Source: Phycisphaerae bacterium (GTDB lineage: Bacteria; Planctomycetota; Phycisphaerae; Phycisphaerales; UBA1924). Taken from it: a stretch of 64,000 nt of DNA. The stretch is from contig JAEUIZ010000031.1 in NCBI GenBank assembly GCA_016793805.1, forward strand, positions 62,001 through 126,000, read 5' to 3'. The notes beneath the pieces are model-generated. The model saw only the letters and a program-made list of their open reading frames with translations, was not told the DNA's origin and did no database searches. This document shows, one piece after another, positions 39,711-47,608 of the stretch. Every line of letters starts with the position of its first letter. Within the stretch, counting starts at the first letter, position 1. A program made the position numbers and the translations under genes.

Positions 39711-41243
39711 ATGAGCCGCATCAACACGAACGTTCAATCGCTGATTGCGCAGCGGGTTCTCGGGAGCAACACGGCGGGGCTGTCGCGCTCACTGGAGCGG
39801 CTCAGCACGGGGCTCCGGATCAACCGCGGCAAGGACGACCCGGCGGGCCTGATCGCGTCTGAGAACCTGCGGTCGGAACTCAAGTCGCTGAACGCGGCGA
39901 TCGGGAACTCCGAGCGGGCGGACCAGGTGGTCAACATCGCCGAGGGCGGGTTGCAGGAGATCAGCAACCTGCTGACGGAACTGCAGGGCCTGGTGACGGC
40001 GACGGCCAACGACGCGGGCCTCTCGTCGAGCGAGAAGGCCGCGAATCAGTTGCAGGTGGACTCGATCCTGCAGACGATCGACCGGATCGCGAGCGCCACG
40101 AGTTTCCAGGGCACGAAGTTGCTCAACGGGAACTTCAACTACAAGGTCTCGGGCGTGGACGGCGGGATCACGGACTACCGGATCAACGGGGCGAAGTTCA
40201 CGACCAACGCGCTGGACGTGGACGTGCTGGTGACGCAGTCGGCGCAGCAGGCGGGCCTGTACCTCTCGATGGGCGGCGCGGCGCTGGACCTCGGGGCGGC
40301 GACGAGCGCGTTCACGTTCGAGGTCTCGGGCGCCCTGGGGAGCCGCGAACTGACGTTCGCCTCGGGCACGGCGCTGACGAACATCGCCGCGGCGATCAAC
40401 TCGTTCAAGAGCGTGACGGGCGTGGAGGCGCAGGTGATCGCGTCGGGCACGAGCAACGGGATCAAGTTGTCCTCGACGAAGTTCGGGTCCGCGCAGTTCG
40501 TCGGGGTGAAGGTGATCGACGACGGCGGGATCTCGACGACAAACCTGGGCGTGTACAACCTCCAGGCCGGGGACTTCGACCTCATCAACACGACCCGGGT
40601 GGCGGACTTCGCGAGTTCGACGGCGTCGAACGGTGTCCGCGACATCGGGCAGGACGTGGGCGCGACGATCAACGGGATCACGGCCACGAGCAACGGACGG
40701 ACCGCGCGGATCAACACCGACTTCCTCGACGTGGAGTTGTCGCTGGCGACGAGCGACGCGCAGACGCTGGGGAACGTGGGCACGAGCCACGCGCTGACGA
40801 TCACGGGCGGCGGCGCCAACTTCCAACTCGCGGGCCAGGTGGACATCGCCGGGAAGGTGAGCCTGGGCGTGGCGGACGTGGCGGTGCGGAAGTTGGGCGG
40901 GACCGACGTGGGGTACGTCAGCGACCTCGGGTCCGGGCGAGGGTTCAACCTGGTCGACGGGGACCTGACCTCGGCGCAGTTGGCGATCGGGAAGGCGATC
41001 GAGCAGGTCTCGGCTCTTCGCGGGCGGCTGGGCGCCTTCCAGAAGAACACGATCGGCGCGACAATCCGCAGCCTGGGCGTGGCGGTGGAGAACACGACCG
41101 CGGCCGAGAGCGTGATCCGCGACGCCGACTTCGCCGGGGAGACGGCGAGCCTGACGCGGTCGCAGATCCTGGTGGCGGCCTCGACGAACGTGCTCTCACT
41201 GGCGAACACGGCCCCGCAGAGCGCGCTGCAGTTGCTCGGCTAA
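39711..41243 (+). CDS. Flagellin 3
   Basis: A flagellin of 510 residues with the same ends as flagellins 2 and 4 (MSRINTNVQSLIAQRVLGSN, LERLSTGLRINRGKDDPAGL; C-terminal IRDADFAGETASLTRSQILVAAS and NTAPQSALQLLG). The middle domain includes FTFEVSGALGSRELTFASGT and VKVIDDGGISTTNLGVYNLQAGDFDLINT. It is closest to flagellin 4. The ribosome-binding site is AGAGG seven bases... before the ATG, weaker than that of gene 1. Separate transcription unit with its own terminator. Confidence 0.97.
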   Translation: MSRINTNVQSLIAQRVLGSNTAGLSRSLERLSTGLRINRGKDDPAGLIASENLRSELKSLNAAIGNSERADQVVNIAEGGLQEISNLLTELQGLVTATANDAGLSSSEKAANQLQVDSILQTIDRIASATSFQGTKLLNGNFNYKVSGVDGGITDYRINGAKFTTNALDVDVLVTQSAQQAGLYLSMGGAALDLGAATSAFTFEVSGALGSRELTFASGTALTNIAAAINSFKSVTGVEAQVIASGTSNGIKLSSTKFGSAQFVGVKVIDDGGISTTNLGVYNLQAGDFDLINTTRVADFASSTASNGVRDIGQDVGATINGITATSNGRTARINTDFLDVELSLATSDAQTLGNVGTSHALTITGGGANFQLAGQVDIAGKVSLGVADVAVRKLGGTDVGYVSDLGSGRGFNLVDGDLTSAQLAIGKAIEQVSALRGRLGAFQKNTIGATIRSLGVAVENTTAAESVIRDADFAGETASLTRSQILVAASTNVLSLANTAPQSALQLLG

Positions 41244-41279
41244 GCCGAGGCGTCCGCGGGCGACATGAAGTACGGATCG

Positions 41280-41312
41280 GCGCCCCGGGGCAACCTGGGG
41301 CGCTTTCGTTAT
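41280..41312 (+). terminator. Terminator after flagellin gene 3
   Basis: GCGCCCC (41280-41286) pairs with GGGGCGC (41297-41303), with inner pairs extending the stem, followed by TTTCGTTATC. Confidence 0.75.
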
Positions 41313-41382
41313 CGGGCCGAGCGGCGCGGCAGTGGCGGTGGGGCGCCGGTGCGGGCCGCGCGGATTCCCTGAAGCGGAAGTT

Positions 41383-41408
41383 CAGGAGGTCCCGGTTATC
41401 CCCGATAG
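41383..41408 (+). promoter_or_regulatory. Candidate FliA-like promoter of flagellin gene 4
   Basis: CAGGAGG (41383-41389) and CCCGATAG (41401-41408). The -10 core CCGATAG is identical to that before flagellin gene 3, and CAGGAGG also precedes it there (39601-39607) at nearly the same distance. Confidence 0.4.
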
Positions 41409-41505
41409 AGGACACCGAAGGCAAAGGCGGCACAGGCGGAACAGACGCGCGGGCCGACGCCCGCACCGCCCGATGCCGGACGAGGTTCTATTCGGAGCCC
41501 GATCC

Positions 41506-43038
41506 ATGAGCCGGATCAACACGAACGTCCAGTCGATGATCGCCCAGCGGGTGCTGGGCCTCAACAACGTGTCGCTGAACTCGTCGCTGGAGCGGCTGAG
41601 CACGGGTCTGCGGATCAACCGGGGCAAGGACGATCCGGCGGGGCTGATCGCGTCGGAGAACCTGCGGTCGGAGATCCGGGCGCTCAACGCTGCGGTGAGC
41701 AACTCCGAGCGTGCGGACCAGGTGGTGAACATCGCCGAGGGCGGGCTGCAGGAGATCAGCAACCTGCTGACGGAACTGCAGGGCCTGGTGACGGCGACGG
41801 CGAACGACGCGGGGCTCTCGGCGTCGGAGAAGACGGCGAACCAGTTGCAGGTGGACTCGATCCTGCAGACGATCGACCGGATCGCGAGCGCGACGAGTTT
41901 CCAGGGGACCAAACTGCTCAACGGTCGTCTCGACTACCGGGTGTCGGGCGTGGACGCGGGGGTGACGGACTATCGGATCAACGGCGCGAAGTTCACGACC
42001 AACGCGCTGGACGTGGACGTGCTGGTGACGCAGTCGGCGCAGCAGGCGGGCCTGTACCTCTCGATGGGCGGGCCGGCGCTGGACCTGGGGTCGGCGACGA
42101 GCGCGTTCACGTTCGAGGTTTCGGGGCTGCTGGGGAGCCGGGAGTTGACGTTCGCATCGGGGACGGCGCTGACGAACATCGCGGCGGCGATCAACTCGTT
42201 CAAGACGGTCACGGGGGTGGAGGCGCAGGTGATCGCGTCGGGCACGAGCAACGGGATCAAGTTGTTCACGACGGGGTTCGGGTCGTCGGAGTTTGTCGGG
42301 GTGAAGGTGATCAAGGACGGGGGCATCTCGACGACGAACCTGGGGTTGTACAACCTCCAGGCCGGGGACTTCGACCTGATCAACACGACCCGGGTGGCGG
42401 ACTTCGCGAGTTCGACGGCGTTCAACGGGGTGCGGGACCTGGGGCAGGACATCGGGGCGACGATCAACGGGATCAGTTCGGTGACGCGCGGAAAGACCGC
42501 GCGGATCGCGACGGACTTCCTGGACATCGAGGTGACGCTCTCGACGAGCGAGGCGCAGGGCTTGGGGCCGGTGGGCAGCACGCACGCGCTGACGATCACC
42601 GGCGGCGGGGCGGACTTCCAGTTGGCGTCGCGCGTGGACGTGGCGGGCAAGGTGAGCCTGGGGATCGCGGACGTGGCGGTGCGGAAGTTGGGCGACTCGG
42701 CCGTGGGCTACCTCAGCGAGATCGGGTCGGGCAAGGGCTTCAACGTCGTGGACGGGGACACGACGGCGGCGCAACTCACGATCGCGCGGGCGATCGAGCA
42801 GGTGTCGTCGCTCCGCGGTCGGCTGGGCGCGTTCCAGAAGAACACGATCGGGGCGACGATCCGCAGCCTGGGCGTGGCGGTGGAGAACACGTCGGCGGCC
42901 GAGAGCGTGATCCGCGACGCGGACTTCGCGGCCGAGACCGCGGGCCTGACGCGGTCGCAGATCCTGGTCGCGTCGTCGACGCAGGTCTTGGCGCTCGCGA
43001 ACACGGCCCCGCAGAGCGCGCTGCAGTTGCTCGGCTAG
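41506..43038 (+). CDS. Flagellin 4
   Basis: A flagellin of 510 residues (MSRINTNVQSMIAQRVLGLN, LERLSTGLRINRGKDDPAGL; end ANTAPQSALQLLG). The middle domain carries FTFEVSGLLGSRELTFASGT. The N-terminal 175 and C-terminal 100 residues are nearly identical to flagellins 2 and 3. The start at 41506 is fixed by the family N-terminus; CGGAG lies upstream. The frame extending back to 41332 covers the promoter region and is rejected. Confidence 0.97.
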   Translation: MSRINTNVQSMIAQRVLGLNNVSLNSSLERLSTGLRINRGKDDPAGLIASENLRSEIRALNAAVSNSERADQVVNIAEGGLQEISNLLTELQGLVTATANDAGLSASEKTANQLQVDSILQTIDRIASATSFQGTKLLNGRLDYRVSGVDAGVTDYRINGAKFTTNALDVDVLVTQSAQQAGLYLSMGGPALDLGSATSAFTFEVSGLLGSRELTFASGTALTNIAAAINSFKTVTGVEAQVIASGTSNGIKLFTTGFGSSEFVGVKVIKDGGISTTNLGLYNLQAGDFDLINTTRVADFASSTAFNGVRDLGQDIGATINGISSVTRGKTARIATDFLDIEVTLSTSEAQGLGPVGSTHALTITGGGADFQLASRVDVAGKVSLGIADVAVRKLGDSAVGYLSEIGSGKGFNVVDGDTTAAQLTIARAIEQVSSLRGRLGAFQKNTIGATIRSLGVAVENTSAAESVIRDADFAAETAGLTRSQILVASSTQVLALANTAPQSALQLLG

Positions 43039-43064
43039 GGCCGGCGGTCGAGGTTGGAACGTAT

Positions 43065-43098
43065 CGGCCGATCGCACGTCCAGCGGTCGGCCGGTTTC
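43065..43098 (+). terminator. Terminator after flagellin gene 4
   Basis: CGGCCGATCG (43065-43074) pairs with CGGTCGGCCG (43084-43093), one G-T pair, followed by GTTTCG. It lies between convergent genes and closes the flagellar locus. Confidence 0.65.
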
Positions 43099-43129
43099 GC
43101 GCGCGGTCCGCGAACTCGACGTGACGGGG

Positions 43130-44314
43130 CTACGCCTCGGGCGCGAGAGTGGCGTGCAGTTGGGCGAGGCGCGAGAGGCAGGCGGGGCTGGGCGCGAGCC
43201 CTCGGCGGGCCATGACGGCGCGGGCGACCTCCTCGAACTTTGCCAGCCGGAAGCGGCGCTGGCCCTCGTCGGTGCGCCACGCGAAGGGTTCGACGCAGCC
43301 GGAAACCGGGCCGGAGGCGGCGAGCATGGCGGCGGTGTGGACGACGACGCCGGTCATGAGGCGGGTGCCGATGGCGGTCTTGACGTGGTCCCCGAGCGTG
43401 GCGCCGAGGAACTGGAGCCCGGTGCGTTCGTTGGAGGCATCCGGGGCGGCGCGGGCGATGACCTCGGCGTAGGTGTTGAGGAGGTTCGAGTTGGTCGTGC
43501 CCGCGCCGAGGTTGACCCACTCGCCGACGTAGGAGTCGCCGAGGAAGCCGTCGTGGGCCTTGTTGGAGTAGCCCTGGAAGATGGAGCCCGAGACCTCGCC
43601 GGCGACCTTGCACCACGGGCCGATGGCGGTGTTCTGGCGGATGACGGCCCGCTCGAGCACGGTGGCGTGCTCGCCGATGGCGCACGGGCCGAGGAGGATC
43701 GCCCCGGGGCGGACGACGGCGTGGGCGGCAATGAGGATGGGCCCGGCCTCGGCGTCGAGGATGGCGGAGGAGTGGACGCGGGCGGTGGGGGCGATGGCCA
43801 GCATCGCCGTGCCGCCGGTGAGGTGCTGAAGATCGGAGGCGATGGCGGCGTCGCGGTGTCGGCGGACATCCCATGGCCGCGCGAGCACCCCGCCGACCTC
43901 CGCGGGCGAGAGTTTCACGAGTCGGAAGGGCGCGGTGTCCCCGGCCAGCACGGGCGCGAGGTCGTCGAATCGGCATCGGGCGGCGAGGATGTGCCCGGAC
44001 TGCTCATCGACGAGCGCGACGCCGGGCTCGGTGAGGCGATCGAGGAGGCCGAGGCGAGGAAGGACCCATCGGCCGCTGACGGCGAGGAAGTCGGTGCCGC
44101 GCGGTGGGGGGACGTTGACGGGGATTCGATGCCGCTCACGGGTGAGGTCGGCGAGCGCGTCGGGGACGTAGAGGCCCAGGGGCTGGAAGGGCCCGGCGAG
44201 GGTGAGGCGGTCGAGGGTGGAGAGGGCGCCGGTGCGGACATCGAAGGCGGGGCGGAGGTGGGTGAGCGGCCCAAGGACGCCCAGGCCGTCGTCGAAGACA
44301 TAGCCGGTGTGCAT
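43130..44314 (-). CDS. GlmU-like sugar nucleotidyltransferase with left-handed beta-helix
   Basis: A protein of 394 residues. The N-terminal half resembles the alternative GlmU-type nucleotidyltransferase domain (THLRPAFDVRTGALSTLDRL and TDFLAVSGRWVLP). The C-terminal half is a hexapeptide beta-helix (IAPTARVHSSAILDAEAGPILIAAHAVVRPGAILLGPCAIGEHATVLERAVIRQNTAIGPWCKVAG) with EWVNLGAGTTNSNLLNTY and FLGATLGDHVKTAIGTRLMTGVVV. Enzymes of this type are proposed to make UDP-GlcNAc in phyla lacking canonical GlmU. The end of the protein (FEEVARAVMARRGLA) is the usual C-terminal helix. Expected in peptidoglycan or lipopolysaccharide precursor supply. Confidence 0.83.
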   Translation of the reverse strand: MHTGYVFDDGLGVLGPLTHLRPAFDVRTGALSTLDRLTLAGPFQPLGLYVPDALADLTRERHRIPVNVPPPRGTDFLAVSGRWVLPRLGLLDRLTEPGVALVDEQSGHILAARCRFDDLAPVLAGDTAPFRLVKLSPAEVGGVLARPWDVRRHRDAAIASDLQHLTGGTAMLAIAPTARVHSSAILDAEAGPILIAAHAVVRPGAILLGPCAIGEHATVLERAVIRQNTAIGPWCKVAGEVSGSIFQGYSNKAHDGFLGDSYVGEWVNLGAGTTNSNLLNTYAEVIARAAPDASNERTGLQFLGATLGDHVKTAIGTRLMTGVVVHTAAMLAASGPVSGCVEPFAWRTDEGQRRFRLAKFEEVARAVMARRGLAPSPACLSRLAQLHATLAPEA

Positions 44315-44429
44315 GGGGTGGAGTGTACGGATGTCGCACTCGCCGACGTGTGCCTCTGGGGCTGGTGTCGAGCGCGGGTGATGTTGGCCAAGGGTAGAGC
44401 CCGCCGCCGAGGTGCTGGCGTCGGCGCTC

Positions 44430-45995
44430 CTACTCCCGCAGGTGCTCGACGGTGTAGTTGGGGCTTTCCTTGGTGATGCGGATGTTGTGGGGGTGGCTCT
44501 CGACCATGCTGGCGCCGGTGATGCGGCAGAAGCGAGCGTCGCGGTGGAGGTCGGGGATGGTGCGGCAGCCGCAGTAGCCCATCGCCGAGCGAACGCCCCC
44601 GACCATCTGGTAGACGAACTCGGCGAGTTGCCCGCGATAGGGGACGAGGCCCTCGACGCCCTCGGGGACGAACTTGAGCGTGGGCTTGTCGGGCTGGCGC
44701 GAGGCCTGGGCGTAGCGGTCGGCGCTCCCGGCGTTCATGGCGCCCTCGGAGCCCATCCCGCGGTACGACTTGTAGCGCCGGCCGTGGGAGATCACGAGTT
44801 CGCCGGGCGACTCGTCGAGCCCTGCGAAGAGAGAGCCCATCATCACGCAGTCGGCCCCTGCGACGATGGCCTTGGCGATGTCGCCGGAGTGGCGGATGCC
44901 CCCGTCGGCGATGACGGGGACGGCGGGGTCGGCGGCGTCGCGGCCCTCGACGGCGCCCATGATCGCGGTGATCTGGGGGACGCCCACGCCGGTGACGATG
45001 CGGGTGGTGCAGATCGAGCCCGGGCCGATGCCGACCTTGATCGAGTCGGCGCCGGCAAGGATGAGGTCGCGGGCGGCCTCGGCGGTCGCGATGTTGCCCG
45101 CGATCACCTCGATGGCGAAGCGTTCCTTGACGGTGCGGACGGTGCGGAGGACGTTCTCGGTGTGCCCGTGGGCGGTATCGACGACGAGGACATCGACGCC
45201 GGCCTCGATGAGGGCGGCGGCGCGGTCGTACTGGTCGACGCCGACGGCGGCGCCGCAGCGGAGCCGCCCGCGCGCGTCGGTGAGCGCCCGCGGGAACTGG
45301 CTGAGGCGCTCGATGTCGCGCATCGTGATGAGCCCGGCGAGGCGGCCCTGCGCGTCGGTGAGCAGGAGTTTCTCGACCTTGTTCTTGTTGAGGATGACCT
45401 CGGCCTGCTCGAGCGTCGTGCCCGCGGGCGCGGTGATCAGGTTCCGGCTCGTCATGATCTGCGCGACGGGCGTGGACTCGTCCTCGACGAACTTGAGGTC
45501 GCGGCGGGTGAGGATGCCCAGCACCTTGCCCTTGCTGCGGAGGATCTGGTGTCCGTCGTCGGTCACGGGGAACCCGGAGACGTTGTGCTGGCGCATCAGT
45601 TCGCGGGCGCGGCGGACGGTGTCGGTCGGTCCGAGCGTGATCGGATCGGCGATGATCCCGTTGGCGGAGCGTTTGACCTTGGCGACCTCGCGGGCCTGGG
45701 CCTCGACGGGCAGGTTCTTGTGGATGATCCCGATGCCGCCTTCTTGCGCGAGCGCGATGGCGAGGGAGGACTCGGTGACGGTGTCCATCGGGGCGGAGAC
45801 GAGTGGGATCTTGAGGCGGATGGAGCGGGTGAGGCGTGTCTCGGTGTTGGCGTCGGCGGGCATGATGCCGCTGCGGCGCGGGAGGATGAGCACGTCGTCG
45901 AAGGTGATGCCCTCGGTGACGATCTTTGGGGTGAGGGGCATGTTCGCCGGTTCGAGGGTTCGGCGTGGGGCGGGGGAAACCGTGTCAGTCGCCAT
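44430..45995 (-). CDS. guaB: Inosine-5-prime-monophosphate dehydrogenase
   Basis: A protein of 521 residues catalysing the NAD-dependent IMP to XMP step of GMP synthesis. Visible motifs: [48 protein letters not shown], a Bateman module of two CBS domains (about residues 115-235), [16 protein letters not shown], the catalytic Cys loop [38 protein letters not shown], and [10 protein letters not shown]. The C-terminal flap ([24 protein letters not shown]) is normal. No clear ribosome-binding site is seen before ATG 45995; ATG at residue 19 is an alternative. Divergent from the HtrA gene. Confidence 0.97.
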   Translation of the reverse strand: MATDTVSPAPRRTLEPANMPLTPKIVTEGITFDDVLILPRRSGIMPADANTETRLTRSIRLKIPLVSAPMDTVTESSLAIALAQEGGIGIIHKNLPVEAQAREVAKVKRSANGIIADPITLGPTDTVRRARELMRQHNVSGFPVTDDGHQILRSKGKVLGILTRRDLKFVEDESTPVAQIMTSRNLITAPAGTTLEQAEVILNKNKVEKLLLTDAQGRLAGLITMRDIERLSQFPRALTDARGRLRCGAAVGVDQYDRAAALIEAGVDVLVVDTAHGHTENVLRTVRTVKERFAIEVIAGNIATAEAARDLILAGADSIKVGIGPGSICTTRIVTGVGVPQITAIMGAVEGRDAADPAVPVIADGGIRHSGDIAKAIVAGADCVMMGSLFAGLDESPGELVISHGRRYKSYRGMGSEGAMNAGSADRYAQASRQPDKPTLKFVPEGVEGLVPYRGQLAEFVYQMVGGVRSAMGYCGCRTIPDLHRDARFCRITGASMVESHPHNIRITKESPNYTVEHLRE

Positions 45996-46121
45996 TGACC
46001 AGTGTTGGGGCCTTCGCCCCGGCGGTCAAGCGACGGAGGCGGCCCGTCCGCGCGTCTCTTGGAGTGGGAACAATCGGGGACCTGGGGGTTCCAAGCGTGG
46101 GTCAGGAACGCGGAGTGAAAC

Positions 46122-47498
46122 ATGAAGAGGACGTGGACCCGTTCGGTCGCGGTGGGGATGGTGTGGGCGTTGGGGCTGACGACGCCGGTGTGGTCGCAGA
46201 AGTCCGACGCGGGGGTGCAGGAGGACCTTCGGCACGCGCGGGCGCTGTCGCGGACGTTCAACCGTGCGGCGACGGTGGTGGGGCCTTCGGTGGTGCACAT
46301 CACCCCGATCAGCCGGGTGGCGTTCCGTCGGGGGTGGTTCGAGCCGGTGGAGACGGAGATGCGTCCGACCGGGGCCGGGTCGGGCGTGGTGGTGAGCGCC
46401 GAGGGCTACATCGTCACGAACAACCACGTGATCGAGAGCGCGGAGCGGGTGCAGGTGAAGTTCGCCGATGGCCGGATGATGGAGGGGACGATCGTGGGGC
46501 GCGACCCGGCGACGGACCTCGGCGTGGTGCGGGTCAAGGGCGAGGGACTCAAGCCGGCAACGTGGGGGGACTCGGACGCGTTGGAGGTGGGCGACTGGGT
46601 GATCGCGGTGGGCAGCCCGTTCGGGCAGTTTGACAACACCGTGACGGCGGGGATCGTGAGCGCGAAGAACCGCACCGGGCTGGCGTCGGCGTCGGACGAG
46701 CGGTTCGAGGACTTCATCCAGACCGATGCGGCGATCAACCCGGGGAACTCGGGCGGCCCGCTGGTGGACCTCGAGGGCAAGGTGGTGGGGATCAACAGCC
46801 AGATCGCGACGCGCGGCGGTGGGTCGGTGGGGATCGGGTTCTCGATCCCGGCGTCGATCGCGCGGGCGGTGGCGGACTCGATCATCCGCACGGGACGGGC
46901 GCAGCGGGGGTGGCTGGGCGTGCAGATGGCGGGCCCGGCGCAGGCGGCGCCGGGCGAGGGGGTCGCGATCGCCGACGTGGTGCGTGGGGGTCCGGCAGAG
47001 GAGGCGGGGATCAGGCCGGGGGACGTGGTGGTGCGCTACAACGGGCGCGAGGTGGGCAACGGGACGCGGCTGCGCAACGCGATCGCGTTCACCACGCCCG
47101 GCTCGGAGGCCACGCTGGACCTGGTGCGCGACGGGAAGGCCCGCACGGTGCGCGTGAGCGTGCTCGATCGGGACGAGGCGATCACGCTGAGCCCCGGGGG
47201 CGCGGCGTACAGGCGGTTCGGGTTCATCGTGTCGGACCTGACGCCGCAGGTGCTGGCGCAGTTGGGGTACCGCGGCGAACTCGAGGGCGTGGTCGTGGCG
47301 AGGATCGACCCGCTCGGCCCGGCGAGCGGCGCGAACGGGTTGCAGGCGGGCGACATCATCGTGCAGGCGAATCGCACCCCGACTCCCGGCACAGAGGCCT
47401 TTGACAGCGTGGTCAAGGGGTTTGGCGGGCAGCGTCTGCGGCTGGGCGTGATCCGCGGGCCGCAGCAGGGGTACATCGAGATTTCGGCGAGAAAGTAG
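46122..47498 (+). CDS. HtrA/DegP-family periplasmic serine protease
   Basis: A protein of 458 residues with a signal peptide ([25 protein letters not shown]). A trypsin-like domain has the catalytic triad in place: His102 in [10 protein letters not shown], Asp132 in [11 protein letters not shown], Ser210 in [13 protein letters not shown]. Two PDZ domains follow ([47 protein letters not shown] and [34 protein letters not shown]). It degrades or refolds misfolded exported proteins. CGGAG precedes the ATG. In a genome with many exported repeat and Cys-rich proteins this fits envelope quality control. Confidence 0.95.
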   Translation: MKRTWTRSVAVGMVWALGLTTPVWSQKSDAGVQEDLRHARALSRTFNRAATVVGPSVVHITPISRVAFRRGWFEPVETEMRPTGAGSGVVVSAEGYIVTNNHVIESAERVQVKFADGRMMEGTIVGRDPATDLGVVRVKGEGLKPATWGDSDALEVGDWVIAVGSPFGQFDNTVTAGIVSAKNRTGLASASDERFEDFIQTDAAINPGNSGGPLVDLEGKVVGINSQIATRGGGSVGIGFSIPASIARAVADSIIRTGRAQRGWLGVQMAGPAQAAPGEGVAIADVVRGGPAEEAGIRPGDVVVRYNGREVGNGTRLRNAIAFTTPGSEATLDLVRDGKARTVRVSVLDRDEAITLSPGGAAYRRFGFIVSDLTPQVLAQLGYRGELEGVVVARIDPLGPASGANGLQAGDIIVQANRTPTPGTEAFDSVVKGFGGQRLRLGVIRGPQQGYIEISARK

Positions 47499-47608
47499 CC
47501 GGGCGAGAGCGGGGGCGCGGGCCGAAGCGGCTAGAGTTTGCAGTCACGTACCGGGTTCGTCGCCACGCTCTTTGTGGGGTCTTGGTTCGCTCTCCAAGGA
47601 GGATGCCG

